Origin: an uncultured Clostridia bacterium
GTDB taxonomy: Bacteria > Bacillota > Clostridia > UBA1381
DNA: 64,000 nt
Assembly (NCBI GenBank): GCA_944391225.1
Contig: CALXSS010000002.1
Span: 17,414-81,413, forward strand
Direction of reading: 5' to 3'
Under the pieces are notes generated by a model. The model saw nothing but the letters and a program-made list of their open reading frames with translations, was not told where the DNA came from and searched no databases. A program made the translations under genes and the position numbers. Of this stretch, positions 9,152-18,185 are shown piece by piece; position 1 is the first letter of the stretch, and each line of letters opens with the position of its first letter.

Positions 9152-9694
9152 ATGGCAAGGAAAGCGAGAGAAAAAAGCAGCTCCGGTATATATGCTGTAA
9201 TACTCAGAACAAACAAAGAAGTTTTTAAGAAAAAGCATTATAACGATGTGTTTAGAGAAATTTTGACCGGACAGTTTGGGGAGCGTATGAAAGGGGTGCG
9301 TTTTTATGACGATAGTGTTCATATACTTCTTAAAGAGAGTGAGAATGGCATAGCTGCTGATATGAAGCCTGTAATAATATCATTTGCAAGGACATATAAC
9401 AGAGAGAATGAATGTGACGGAAAGCTTTTTAAGGATAGATTTAGAAGCGTGCCGGTCGAAACAGCTGAGGCTGAGGCGGAATGTATTCGTTATCTGAACG
9501 GAGGCAAAAAGGCGGCGCAGTATATGATGCGCGGAGAAAATAGCGTAGCTGTGCCATATAGAAAAAAACAGTCAAAGCCTCATGATACGGAAAACAATGA
9601 AGAAAAGCAAAAGGATCATACTGTGGATAAGGAGCCTGAGATCAAAAGCCAAAAGCCGAAGAAAAGAGATACTATGCCTACATGGCTGCTCTGA
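9152..9694 (+). CDS. Degenerate REP-associated (IS200-like) transposase, RAYT family
   Basis: Protein of 180 residues whose order of motifs matches RAYT/Y1 transposases: RKAREKSSSGIYAVILR at the N terminus, DSVHILLKE where active members have NHVHLLIKE, a YNRE segment in place of the catalytic-Tyr helix, and GKLFKDRFRS followed by CIRYLN. The first His of the HUH metal site is replaced by Ser (S-V-H), so single-strand cleavage is probably lost or altered. The C-terminal 40 residues are a charged Lys/Glu-rich tail. The ATG at 9152 has GGAGGG 7 bp upstream. A copy of the 273-bp palindromic repeat lies 69 bp downstream, a neighbourhood typical of RAYT genes. It may be decayed or domesticated. 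Confidence 0.7.
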   Translation: MARKAREKSSSGIYAVILRTNKEVFKKKHYNDVFREILTGQFGERMKGVRFYDDSVHILLKESENGIAADMKPVIISFARTYNRENECDGKLFKDRFRSVPVETAEAEAECIRYLNGGKKAAQYMMRGENSVAVPYRKKQSKPHDTENNEEKQKDHTVDKEPEIKSQKPKKRDTMPTWLL

Positions 9695-9763
9695 TGTCGA
9701 AAACAGTCGGACAGTTTTTGTGATAAATTAAATATAAAACGCATAAAATTACTAACGAGAACA

Positions 9764-10034
9764 GGGCTGCAGCAAAATGCACAGACCACATAAAGCGAAA
9801 ATAACAAGGCAGGTAAGCCATTTTTATGGATCACTGCTATCAGTTTTAAGGTGGAAATTTTCATAAATGAAAATTTCAGTATTAAAATCGCTTTATGTTA
9901 CGAACGAAACTCACCGCTCGACGTACCACCGTACGCCTTCGGGCAAGGGGGCTGCGCCCCTTCGTTTCGTCCGTTCTGCACTATTTTTCTAAAGCCCCCA
10001 GGGCTGTAGCAAACGCGTTGAGTTTTGCAACAGC
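9764..10034 (-). repeat. 273-bp dispersed palindromic repeat, copy 2
   Basis: Inverted copy of the element at 1-273, with a few substitutions (GGGCTGCAGCAAAATGCAC at its outer end, and GCAAACGCGTTGAGTTTTGC at the hairpin end). It fills the gap between the RAYT-like gene and the polysaccharide deacetylase. Confidence 0.85.
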
Positions 10035-10086
10035 TTTGTACAAACAAGGTGTATAAACACCGCAGAAAAAAATCGGAGGTAATTTT

Positions 10087-10848
10087 ATGCGTTTTTATGT
10101 TATTAGGATAAAGTATTTATTGTTTGCGGCGGCTATTGCTGTCGCTATACCGCTAATATGTCTAACATCTGGCAAAACAGTTGTCACATTCCTCACCGGG
10201 GGCAGAGAAGTGCCAATATACAGTGTAGAAAGAGGGGACAATAAAATAGCCCTTACATTTGACAGCGCATGGAATGACGATGATATTGACAGCATAATAA
10301 AAACGCTTGTTTCAAAAAAATGCAAAGCCACCTTTTTTGTAACGGGGAAATGGGCAGAACAGTATTCTTCATCTCTGAACAAGCTGTACAGAAACGGTTT
10401 TGAGATAGGCACTCATTCATATAATCACGATGATTATACAAAGATGTCATCTGATGAAATAATAAGGGACATAGAAAAAGCAGAGGCTGCGGTAATGCGC
10501 GTTACAGGCAAAAGACCGGAGCTTATGAGGGCGCCGTCAGGAGCGTATAACGATACTGTGGTGCGTACGGTGGAGCAGAGCGGCAGAAAATACATACAAT
10601 GGTCTGTGGATGGGATAGACTATAACGACGCATCTGCTGAGGAGATATATAACAGAGTGATCTCAAAGGCAAGCAGCGGAGATATTATACTGCTGCATAA
10701 CGGAACAGCGCATACGGCGGAAGTCTTGCCGCAAATAATAGAAAAGCTTTCAGAAAGCTATGAGCTTGTGACAGTGTCTGAACTGATATATAAGGATAAT
10801 TATACTATTGACTATGCCGGCAGGCAGCATCTCAATGAAATGTATTGA
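10087..10848 (+). CDS. Polysaccharide deacetylase (NodB fold)
   Basis: Membrane-anchored deacetylase of 253 residues, probably acting on peptidoglycan or another cell-surface glycan. An N-terminal anchor (about 10-28) is followed by the NodB domain: ALTFDSAW, where the usual TFDDG has Ser after the catalytic Asp, GTHSYNHDDY with the metal-binding HxxxH, MRAPSGAYND, and GDIILLHNG near the end. TFDSAW-type variants are common in sporulation-related PdaB-like proteins, which is the closest guess. The GGAGG site lies 7 bp before the ATG. It starts 52 bp after the repeat at 9764-10034. Confidence 0.85.
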   Translation: MRFYVIRIKYLLFAAAIAVAIPLICLTSGKTVVTFLTGGREVPIYSVERGDNKIALTFDSAWNDDDIDSIIKTLVSKKCKATFFVTGKWAEQYSSSLNKLYRNGFEIGTHSYNHDDYTKMSSDEIIRDIEKAEAAVMRVTGKRPELMRAPSGAYNDTVVRTVEQSGRKYIQWSVDGIDYNDASAEEIYNRVISKASSGDIILLHNGTAHTAEVLPQIIEKLSESYELVTVSELIYKDNYTIDYAGRQHLNEMY

Positions 10849-10869
10849 GGAATGCAGAAACTCAAAATG

Positions 10870-10897
10870 GAGCGGTAATTAGAGCGCCGCTCTTTTT
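10870..10897 (+). terminator. Terminator after the polysaccharide deacetylase gene
   Basis: GAGCGG at 10870 pairs with CCGCTC at 10887-10892, followed by TTTTT. Confidence 0.65.
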
Positions 10898-11035
10898 GTG
10901 TATAAAAATGTCAGCGGCGACGAGGATATATTTATTGTGAATGTATAAATCGAATACAGTTTTCAGTATATAAGAGCGCGGTATCATTATATTTCACCAA
11001 AAATAATAAAAAAACGATTATATTAAAAAAAAGGG

Positions 11036-11064
11036 TTGAAAAAAGCTGGTGATAGTGGTATTAT
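11036..11064 (+). promoter_or_regulatory. Promoter for the GH43 gene
   Basis: TTGAAA (11036-11041), 17-bp spacer and TATTAT (11059-11064). Confidence 0.55.
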
Positions 11065-11127
11065 GCTATAAGCGCGGATTGAGCCGCCGGATAAATGAAA
11101 ATCATACTGTATGGAGAGTGGTATAAT

Positions 11128-12063
11128 ATGGATAAGGAATTGCAATATAGAAACCCGCTTGTATATCAGAGAGCAGATCCGCATGTTTTAAAGCATGGGG
11201 ACATGTATTATTTTACGGGAACTGTACCGGGATATGATTATATTGAGCTGCGCTCTGCAAAGTCACTGAATGAATTGACATTTGCAAACGCAAAGATCGT
11301 CTGGAAAAAGCATAAATCCGGACCTATGGGCGCACAGATATGGGCGCCGGAGATACATTATTTCAATAACAAGTGGTACATATATTTTACTGCCGGCGAT
11401 GCCGAGGATATTTGGAGGATACGCCCGTATGTGCTCGAATGCAGCGGGGATCCGATGGTAGATGAATGGAAAGAGCTTGGCAGGATAGATGTCGGATATG
11501 ACAGCTTTGCGCTTGATATGACAGTATTTTTTGTGAATGGCGTGCAGTATGCGACATGGGCGCAGAAAATAGAGGATGAGATAGGCTCGGTCATATTCAT
11601 AGCTAAAATGAAGGATCCGTGCACTTTGGAAAGCGAGCCTGTGTGTATATCAAAGCCGGAGTATGAATGGGAAAAGCAAGGCTTCAAGGTGAATGAAGGA
11701 CCAGCAGTGCTGCAAAGAAATGGTAAGATTATACTTACATATTCAGCTTCGGATACAGGCTGGAGATACTGCATGGGTATGCTCTGGGCAGAGCAGGGAG
11801 CAGATCTTCTTGATGTTTCGTCATGGCATAAAAGCTCTGAGCCGGTGTTTAGGACTTCTGAAAAGAATGGTCAGTATGGTCCCGGTCACAACAGCTTTAC
11901 AACTGACGGCGATGATGATGTGCTTATATATCATTGCCGTAATTATAAGGAGATCGAAGGTGATCCTCTTGATGATCCCAACAGGCACGCAAGAGCAAAG
12001 AAGTTCACCTATGATGAAAACGGACTGCCTGTATTCGGCGAGCCGGATCCTGAAAATATATAA
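11128..12063 (+). CDS. Glycoside hydrolase family 43 (arabinofuranosidase/xylosidase type)
   Basis: Cytoplasmic five-bladed beta-propeller glycosidase of 311 residues with no signal peptide. The GH43 catalytic residues are visible: Asp in ADPHVLK (base), Asp in FALDMTVFF (pKa modulator) and Glu in VNEGPAVL (acid). QIWAPEIHYF is also characteristic. It should release arabinose or xylose from small oligosaccharides imported from plant cell walls. The subfamily looks arabinofuranosidase-like, but this cannot be settled from motifs. ATG 11128 is preferred over 11095 because GGAGAG precedes it and because homologues begin near NPLVYQRADPH. It fits with the GH4 enzyme at 35932. Confidence 0.85.
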   Translation: MDKELQYRNPLVYQRADPHVLKHGDMYYFTGTVPGYDYIELRSAKSLNELTFANAKIVWKKHKSGPMGAQIWAPEIHYFNNKWYIYFTAGDAEDIWRIRPYVLECSGDPMVDEWKELGRIDVGYDSFALDMTVFFVNGVQYATWAQKIEDEIGSVIFIAKMKDPCTLESEPVCISKPEYEWEKQGFKVNEGPAVLQRNGKIILTYSASDTGWRYCMGMLWAEQGADLLDVSSWHKSSEPVFRTSEKNGQYGPGHNSFTTDGDDDVLIYHCRNYKEIEGDPLDDPNRHARAKKFTYDENGLPVFGEPDPENI

Positions 12064-12065
12064 AT

Positions 12066-12126
12066 AAAAAGGCATAATATCGCAGCTTCTGACATTGATC
12101 AGAGCAGCGGTATTATGCTTTTTTTA
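12066..12126. terminator. Bidirectional terminator between the GH43 and OB-fold genes
   Basis: GCATAATA pairs with TATTATGC, with further pairing inside (CGC/GCG, TCTG/CAGA). It has A-tracts to the left and T-tracts to the right, serving the converging genes. Confidence 0.8.
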
Positions 12127-12129
12127 TGT

Positions 12130-12822
12130 TTATATCACAGTATGGTTTTCATGAGTTGATACGGCGTCCTCGTGTGATCCTTCGGAGGGGGATTCCGGAG
12201 CGTTCTTCTCAACAAGCTCCATTCTGTTTACAGATACTTCATATGCGGTTTTTGTGATGACCTCATCATCGCTTAGCCGTTTCTGATAATTTCTGGACTG
12301 TATGCGTCCCCACACCTTGACATTGTCTCCGACGCTCAGGGTCTTTGCATACCTCGCATTTCTGCCCCAGGCTATTACGGGTATGTAATCAGATTTGTTG
12401 TAGCTTCTGTTTACGGCTATCAGTAGATCGGTTATTTCTCTGCCAAACGGCGTTGTGCGGTAAACAGGAGCTTTGCATATAAATCCGTTAAGATAAAGTG
12501 TGTTAGGATTATGCAGGCGTTCTCCGCTGCTTTTTTTGATGTCTTTTGCGAATATGGTAAGAACAAGCCGGTTGTCTCCGCTTGGCTCGTAATTGTTGTA
12601 GGATCTGAATTGTCCGTCAATGTCGACTGTGTCGCCTATGCTGAAGCTTTCGCCGGCAAGAAGTCTTTCTGAGACCATAACGCGCACAGCATCGTCAGTA
12701 CCGCTTAGACGTGGTATGCTGAGTGTAAAGGTATAGAATTTCTCTGCGTAGATCTCGTGATTGAATACAAATTCATCGGCGATAACGCCGCTGACCTGCG
12801 CTTGATTGTTTGTGTTGTCCAT
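12130..12822 (-). CDS. Single-stranded DNA-binding protein with two OB folds
   Basis: Protein of 230 residues made of two successive SSB-like OB domains, about 6-110 and 115-205. The first contains FYTFTLSIPRLSG and GDTVDIDGQFRSYNN; the second contains NGFICKAPVYRTTPFGREITDLLIAVNR, then IPVIAWGRNARYAK and GDNVKVWGRIQSRNYQK, which match the SSB core. The acidic C-terminal tip seen in replication SSBs is absent; the tail ends ENHTVI. This resembles the clostridial tandem-OB SSB variants, probably a DNA metabolism accessory rather than the main SSB. The ATG at 12822 has AGGAGG 12 bp upstream, a little far. Monocistronic. Confidence 0.75.
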   Translation of the reverse strand: MDNTNNQAQVSGVIADEFVFNHEIYAEKFYTFTLSIPRLSGTDDAVRVMVSERLLAGESFSIGDTVDIDGQFRSYNNYEPSGDNRLVLTIFAKDIKKSSGERLHNPNTLYLNGFICKAPVYRTTPFGREITDLLIAVNRSYNKSDYIPVIAWGRNARYAKTLSVGDNVKVWGRIQSRNYQKRLSDDEVITKTAYEVSVNRMELVEKNAPESPSEGSHEDAVSTHENHTVI

Positions 12823-12958
12823 ATGAGTATATATCCTCCTTAGTTTGATTTTCATTAATTAGTCTATGATGCGCCGGGTAAAAATATTCTAAAAACAGTT
12901 CGACACAAAAAAACATGAGATTTTTGCGGTATATGGCAAAACAACCGCCAAAAAGGTC

Positions 12959-12987
12959 TTGACAAATATATTCAAAAATGAGATAAT
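12959..12987 (+). promoter_or_regulatory. Promoter of the 13045-valS transcription unit
   Basis: TTGACA (12959-12964), 17-bp spacer and GATAAT (12982-12987). About 57 bp remain to the first ATG, too short for a T-box leader. Confidence 0.75.
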
Positions 12988-13044
12988 ATAAATTAGACTG
13001 TGGTTTTGACACAGCCTCACTATAAATGAAAGGACACAGAAAAG

Positions 13045-13233
13045 ATGCTCACTAAAATAATATGTCTTGCTGTCTGCGCTATTTTGCTGTTTGTGAGCTA
13101 CAGGGCGCGGTTCTTTGCAGAGAGGATCTTAAAAAAACAGGATCCGTCAGAGGCACTGCTGCTGAAAATCAAAATTGCCGCGCTGGCGTGTTCGGCGGCG
13201 CTGTTTATAATAGTTCTGATATTTATGAAATAA
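13045..13233 (+). CDS. Small membrane protein, two helices
   Basis: A 62-residue protein with hydrophobic segments at about 4-18 and 42-60, joined by a basic loop (RARFFAERILKKQD). It has an AAAGGA site and lies 51 bp upstream of valS in the same transcription unit, directly after a good promoter. I do not recognise a family. Translation is likely given the site and the clean start, but its function is unknown. Confidence 0.6.
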   Translation: MLTKIICLAVCAILLFVSYRARFFAERILKKQDPSEALLLKIKIAALACSAALFIIVLIFMK

Positions 13234-13284
13234 AAAATACCGCCCTTTATATGGGCTGTGATATAGAGGAAGGAAACAAGAGAT

Positions 13285-15930
13285 ATGGAAGACGCTAAAA
13301 ATATAGCAAAGAATTATGATCCTCAGTCATTTGAGGATAAGCTTTATAATGAATGGGTAACAAAGGGCTATTTCCATGCTGAGGTAAACAAGGATAAAAA
13401 GCCGTTTACTATAGTAATACCGCCCCCGAATGTAACAGGACAGCTGCATATGGGACATGCTCTTGATGAAACATTGCAGGATATACTAATAAGATATAAG
13501 CGCATGCAGGGCTATGAAACACTGTGGGTGCCTGGAACGGATCATGCCGGAATAGCTACTCAGATAAAGGTTGAGGAGGATATGCGTGAAAATGAGGGCT
13601 TAACGCGCTATGACCTTGGCAGAGAAAAGTTTCTTGAGCGCGTATGGGCGTGGAAAGAGAAGTTTGGCAGCCGTATAATAAATCAGCTTAAAAAGATCGG
13701 CTCCTCCTGCGACTGGGACAGGGAGCGCTTTACAATGGATGAGGGCTGCTCAAAGGCTGTTCGTGAAGTGTTCGTAAATCTTTATAACAAGGGGCTTATA
13801 TATCAGGGAGCAAGGATAATCAACTGGTGTCCTAAGTGTATAACAGCTCTTTCAGATGCCGAGGTAGAGCACGTTGAACATGAAGGTAATTTCTGGCATA
13901 TAAAGTATCCTGTAAAAGACAGTGACGAGTATGTTATAATCGCCACAACAAGACCGGAAACACTTTTCGGAGATACTGCCGTTGCGGTAAATCCTGAGGA
14001 TGAAAGATATAAGGGCATTATAGGCAAGACGCTCCTTCTGCCGCTTACAGACCGAGAAATACCAGTAATAGCTGATGAGTATGTTGACAAGGAGTTTGGT
14101 ACAGGCTGCGTAAAGATCACACCTGCGCATGATCCTAACGACTTTGAGGTAGGTCTGCGCCATGATCTTGAGCGTATAAAGGTACTCAATGATGATGCTA
14201 CAATGAACAGTTATGCCGGAAAGTACGAGGGCATGGATCGTTACGAGTGCCGCAAAAAGATGCTAGAGGATCTTGACGCTATGGGATTGCTTGTAAAGAC
14301 GGAGCCGCATTCGCACAATGTAGGGCAGTGTTATAGATGCGGAACTACAGTAGAGCCGATAATCTCAAAGCAGTGGTTCGTAAAGATGAAGCCGCTTGCA
14401 GAGCCTGCGATAGATGTAGTAAAGAACGGTGATATAAAGTTTGTTCCGGAGCGTTTCTCCAAGACGTATATGAACTGGATGGAGGGCGTGTTCGACTGGT
14501 GTATTTCACGTCAGCTCTGGTGGGGACATAGAATACCCGCGTTCTACTGTGATAAGTGCGGTCATACAACAGTCTCAAAGGAGAATATAGAGGTATGTCC
14601 GGAGTGCGGAGGCAGTGTTCATCAGGACGAGGATGTACTCGACACCTGGTTCTCATCAGCTCTCTGGCCGTTCTCAACTCTTGGCTGGCCTGAGAAAACA
14701 GAGGAGCTCGAGTATTTCTATCCTACAAGCGTGCTTGTTACAGGCTATGATATTATATTCTTCTGGGTAGCGAGAATGATCTTCTCAGGACTTGAGCATA
14801 CAGGAAAGAAACCGTTCGACCATGTGTTCCTGCACGGACTCGTACGTGATTCTCAGGGACGCAAAATGTCGAAGTCTCTCGGAAATGGAATCGATCCTCT
14901 GAAGATAATAGAGCAGTATGGCGCAGACGCGCTCAGATTCACTCTTGCAACAGGCAACGCGCCCGGAAACGATATGCGTTTCTATATAGAAAGAGTAGAA
15001 GCCGGAAGAAACTTTGCGAATAAGATATGGAATGCGTCAAGATTTACTATGATGAATCTTGAGATAACAGAAAACAAGCTGCCTGATATGTCTGAGCTTC
15101 AGCTTGAGGATAAATGGATACTTTCACGCTATAATAAGATAGTTCGCATAGTGACAGATAATCTTGATAAGTTCGAGCTGGGCGTTGCGCTTTCAAATCT
15201 TTATGATTTCATATGGGAGTGCTTCTGCGATTGGTATATAGAGCTTGTAAAGCCGAGACTGTTCGATAAGGAAAATCCAACAGGAAAGGCAGCACAGTAT
15301 GTTCTCACATATGTGCTGTCACACACAATGCAGCTGCTGCATCCGTTCATGCCGTTTATAACCGAAGAAATATGGCTGCATCTGCCTCATGAGGGCGAGA
15401 GCATAGTAATAAGCCATTTCCCTGAATACAGCGAGGAGCTCGTATTTGAGGAGGAGGAAAAGGCTATGACGCTTATCATGGATGCTATTTCCGCTGTCCG
15501 CAACAGACGCGCAGAAATGAACGTTCCGCCGTCAAAGAAGGCGAAAACGATAATAGTAACGCCTAAGCCGGAGATATTTGAAAAGGGTGTGGCATTCTTT
15601 GAAAAGCTTGCGTCCGCAAGTGAAGTGGAGGTAAGGGCTGACAAGAGAGACATACCTGCAAATGCTGTGAATATAGTTGTGGCAGACGCTGAGATCTATC
15701 TGCCAATGAGCGAGCTTGTTGATAAGGACAAGGAGCTTGCAAGACTCAATGCGGAAAAGAAAAAGCTTGAGGGAGAGATAAAGCGTGTAGAGGGCAAGCT
15801 CAATAATGCCGGCTTTGTGGCAAAGGCTCCGCAGAAGGTAGTTGATGAGGAGCGCGCAAAGGGTGAAAAATATAAGAGCATGCTTGAGAAAGTCATTGAA
15901 AATATAAGGTCAATGGAACAGCTCAGCTGA
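13285..15930 (+). CDS. valS: Valine--tRNA ligase
   Basis: Class Ia aminoacyl-tRNA synthetase of 881 residues that charges tRNA-Val in the cytoplasm. The HIGH signature appears as LHMGHAL at about residue 50 and KMSKS as [11 protein letters not shown] at about 526. The editing domain contains [15 protein letters not shown], and the Cys pairs of the zinc-like motifs are present (CDKCGH, CPECGG). The C-terminal coiled coil [19 protein letters not shown] is typical of ValRS. GGAGGAAACAAG precedes the ATG. Unlike many Firmicute valS genes, no T-box leader is visible between the promoter and the gene. Confidence 0.97.
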   Translation: MEDAKNIAKNYDPQSFEDKLYNEWVTKGYFHAEVNKDKKPFTIVIPPPNVTGQLHMGHALDETLQDILIRYKRMQGYETLWVPGTDHAGIATQIKVEEDMRENEGLTRYDLGREKFLERVWAWKEKFGSRIINQLKKIGSSCDWDRERFTMDEGCSKAVREVFVNLYNKGLIYQGARIINWCPKCITALSDAEVEHVEHEGNFWHIKYPVKDSDEYVIIATTRPETLFGDTAVAVNPEDERYKGIIGKTLLLPLTDREIPVIADEYVDKEFGTGCVKITPAHDPNDFEVGLRHDLERIKVLNDDATMNSYAGKYEGMDRYECRKKMLEDLDAMGLLVKTEPHSHNVGQCYRCGTTVEPIISKQWFVKMKPLAEPAIDVVKNGDIKFVPERFSKTYMNWMEGVFDWCISRQLWWGHRIPAFYCDKCGHTTVSKENIEVCPECGGSVHQDEDVLDTWFSSALWPFSTLGWPEKTEELEYFYPTSVLVTGYDIIFFWVARMIFSGLEHTGKKPFDHVFLHGLVRDSQGRKMSKSLGNGIDPLKIIEQYGADALRFTLATGNAPGNDMRFYIERVEAGRNFANKIWNASRFTMMNLEITENKLPDMSELQLEDKWILSRYNKIVRIVTDNLDKFELGVALSNLYDFIWECFCDWYIELVKPRLFDKENPTGKAAQYVLTYVLSHTMQLLHPFMPFITEEIWLHLPHEGESIVISHFPEYSEELVFEEEEKAMTLIMDAISAVRNRRAEMNVPPSKKAKTIIVTPKPEIFEKGVAFFEKLASASEVEVRADKRDIPANAVNIVVADAEIYLPMSELVDKDKELARLNAEKKKLEGEIKRVEGKLNNAGFVAKAPQKVVDEERAKGEKYKSMLEKVIENIRSMEQLS

Positions 15931-15960
15931 TATATTTATAAACTTACAGGAATAATAACA

Positions 15961-16003
15961 AGGGGTATCTTAAAGACGGAGACTTTTAGATGCCCCTTTA
16001 TTT
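15961..16003 (+). terminator. Terminator of valS
   Basis: AGGGGTATCT at 15961-15970 pairs, with one G-U, with AGATGCCCCT at 15988-15997. A second segment TAAAG/CTTTT extends the stem. TTTATTT follows. Confidence 0.8.
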
Positions 16004-16059
16004 AAAAGATAAAACAATTTCAAATATATCCTGGATATAGTTCATGGAGGTGACAATAT

Positions 16060-17301
16060 ATGAATTATAATGAGGCTATAGATTATATACATTCCATACC
16101 GCGGTTCGTGCGTCCGCTTGGCAATGAGAATCTGGGCATTCTGCTCAGCAGCATGGGCGATCCGCAGAACAGGCTGAAATTCATTCATGTGGCGGGCACG
16201 AATGGTAAGGGCTCAGTATGCGCAATGACGGCAGAGGTGCTAAGACGCGCCGGATATAAGACCGGATTATTCACCTCTCCGTATATAGAGATATTCAATG
16301 AGCGGATACGCATAGACGGAAATATGATAGGCGATGATATTCTTGCGGAGTATGTGACCGAGGCAGCGGATATTATGGAGGAGAGCGGAGCTGGCGTTTC
16401 TGAATTTGCTTTTATAACAGCAGTCGCTATGAAATATTTTGCCGATAACGAATGCGATGTAGTGGTGCTCGAAACAGGTATGGGCGGCAGGCTCGACGCC
16501 ACCAATATAATACCGGCTCCTGAGGCTGCTGTTATAACATCTATAGGCATGGACCACATGCAGTATCTCGGTAGTACGATAGAGGAGATAGCCAAAGAAA
16601 AATGCGGTATAATCAAGAGCGGCTCAGTCGTTATTTCTGCGCCTAATGACAGGGTGAGCGGTATAATAAAGGAGGCTGCCGAAAAAGCAGGAGCGGAGCT
16701 TGTGATTTGTGAAAAGGCAGAAAGAAAACCGGGCAGCGTTATTTATAAAACCTGGGGCTATCATCTCTCGCTTAAGGGAGCGTATCAGGCGGAGAATGCG
16801 TCGGTGGTTATAGAGCTTGTCAGGGCTTTGCGGCGCAGGGGATATATTATTAGCGAGCAAACGCTTATAGACGGACTGAGAAACACATCATGGAAAGCGC
16901 GTTATGAATTTGTTTCACCCGATATTGTTATCGACGGAGGGCATAATATTGACGGCATAAGGGCGCTAAAGGAGTCGCTTGCAGGGGAAAATAGAAAAAT
17001 AATATTGGTAATGGCAATGATGCATGATAAGTCCTATGAGCTTTGCATCCATACAATAGCGCCTGTCGCGGAGCTTGTGATCGCTACTGAGCTTGATATG
17101 GAGCGTTCGCTTGAATGCGGAGAGATAAAGCGCGTCTGCGACAATGCCGGTGTGCGCTGCATAGCCGAGCCGGATATTTCAACAGCGCTGAATATAGCCA
17201 TTGAATATCGCGGCAGCGCGCTCGTATGTATCTGCGGATCTCTGTATCTTGCCGGTGAGGCGGAAAAGATATTAAAGGATATGGGGATTTTCAGCTTTTG
17301 A
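16060..17301 (+). CDS. folC: Folylpolyglutamate synthase / dihydrofolate synthase
   Basis: Mur-ligase-fold enzyme of 413 residues that adds glutamate to folate (and to dihydropteroate in bifunctional members), keeping folates in the cell. The P-loop HVAGTNGKGSV lies near residues 43-53, followed by GLFTSPYIEIFNERIRI, ETGMGGRLDATN and GIDHMQYLG-like SIGMDHMQYLG, which together are diagnostic. The C-terminal domain contains DGGHNIDGIRAL. GGAGG precedes the ATG. A small membrane peptide follows 22 bp downstream. Confidence 0.95.
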   Translation: MNYNEAIDYIHSIPRFVRPLGNENLGILLSSMGDPQNRLKFIHVAGTNGKGSVCAMTAEVLRRAGYKTGLFTSPYIEIFNERIRIDGNMIGDDILAEYVTEAADIMEESGAGVSEFAFITAVAMKYFADNECDVVVLETGMGGRLDATNIIPAPEAAVITSIGMDHMQYLGSTIEEIAKEKCGIIKSGSVVISAPNDRVSGIIKEAAEKAGAELVICEKAERKPGSVIYKTWGYHLSLKGAYQAENASVVIELVRALRRRGYIISEQTLIDGLRNTSWKARYEFVSPDIVIDGGHNIDGIRALKESLAGENRKIILVMAMMHDKSYELCIHTIAPVAELVIATELDMERSLECGEIKRVCDNAGVRCIAEPDISTALNIAIEYRGSALVCICGSLYLAGEAEKILKDMGIFSF

Positions 17302-17323
17302 GCTGATGCGGAGGTAGAGGATA

Positions 17324-17431
17324 GTGAAGAAAAATGAAAACAGAGGTCTTTGGATACTTGTAATAGCGCTGGGCGTTGTAATGGTGCTGCTGATGATAGC
17401 GATCGTGATAGCGCTTATTTATAAAAATTAA
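17324..17431 (+). CDS. Single-span membrane peptide (35 aa)
   Basis: GTG start with GGAGG 9 bp upstream. It encodes MKKNENRGLW followed by a continuous hydrophobic segment (about 10-32) and a short basic end. It is probably cotranscribed with folC, whose stop lies 22 bp before. I do not recognise a family. The strong site and the clean topology argue that it is made. Confidence 0.55.
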   Translation: MKKNENRGLWILVIALGVVMVLLMIAIVIALIYKN

Positions 17432-17471
17432 TAAATGCTATAAAGGTCACGTTTTGGTATGAGATCAAAAC

Positions 17472-17511
17472 AAGAGGACAGTCGGCGTATAACGCTTTCT
17501 GTCCTCTTACT
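17472..17511. terminator. Bidirectional terminator
   Basis: AAGAGGACAG at 17472-17481 pairs with CTGTCCTCTT at 17499-17508. It sits between converging units (folC and the response regulator). Confidence 0.8.
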
Positions 17512-18185
17512 TATTTTACAAATTTATAGCCTACACCCCATACGGTCTCAATGAATTTTTCGCCTGTGTGTGATATTTTTTCTCGTATGCGCTGTATATG
17601 CACGGCAACTGTAGAAACATCGCCCATGGCGTCCATGCCCCATATCCTGTCGAACAGGTGCTCCTTTGAAAAGGCTCTGTTAGGATTTGAAGCGAGGAAA
17701 TACAGCAGGTCAAATTCCTTGGCGGTCATGGGTATGCTGTTTCCGGCAAGCGTAACAGCGCGCGCGTCTGGATCAATAGTAAGCGAGCTCACAGTTATCA
17801 CCTTTTGCTGGGGTGTTGTGAGAGCTTCGTGCCGCGCTATATGAGCTTTTACGCGCGCGACAAGCTCGTTCGGACTGAACGGCTTTGTCATATAGTCGTC
17901 AGCGCCGAGACCGAGACCGCGTATCTTATCAATGTCGTCTCCACGCGCAGAAAGGAATATAACAGGGGTTTGCAGCTTTTGTCTTATCCTTGTTATTATC
18001 TCAAATCCGTCCATGCCCGGGAGCATAACGTCTATTATGAACAGGTCGTATTCACCCTTGAGCGCCGTTTCAAGTCCTGTGCTGCCCCAGGTCTCAATAT
18101 CACACTCAAAGCCGTTTATCATAAGATAGTCGCGCTCAAGCTCTGCGATTTCCTTGTCATCTTCAATTATTAGTATTTTTTTCAT
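17511..18185 (-). CDS. OmpR-family response regulator
   Basis: Two-domain regulator of 224 residues. The receiver has the acidic pair in IIEDDKEIAE, phospho-acceptor Asp52 in FIIDVMLPGMDG, Thr/Ser in FLSARG and Lys in MTKPFSP. The C-terminal winged helix is of OmpR type (MTAKEFDLLYFLASNP, HIQRIREKI, ETVWGVGYKF). ATG 18185 has GGAGGGG 6 bp upstream. The start overlaps the histidine kinase stop by 23 bp, so the two are translationally coupled. It presumably controls the linked ABC transporter and secreted protein. Confidence 0.93.
   Translation of the reverse strand: MKKILIIEDDKEIAELERDYLMINGFECDIETWGSTGLETALKGEYDLFIIDVMLPGMDGFEIITRIRQKLQTPVIFLSARGDDIDKIRGLGLGADDYMTKPFSPNELVARVKAHIARHEALTTPQQKVITVSSLTIDPDARAVTLAGNSIPMTAKEFDLLYFLASNPNRAFSKEHLFDRIWGMDAMGDVSTVAVHIQRIREKISHTGEKFIETVWGVGYKFVK

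Noticed and set aside
12988..13284. T-box leader before valS
   Set aside because: Only 57 bp lie between the promoter and the first gene, and no T-box sequence or specifier stem is visible.
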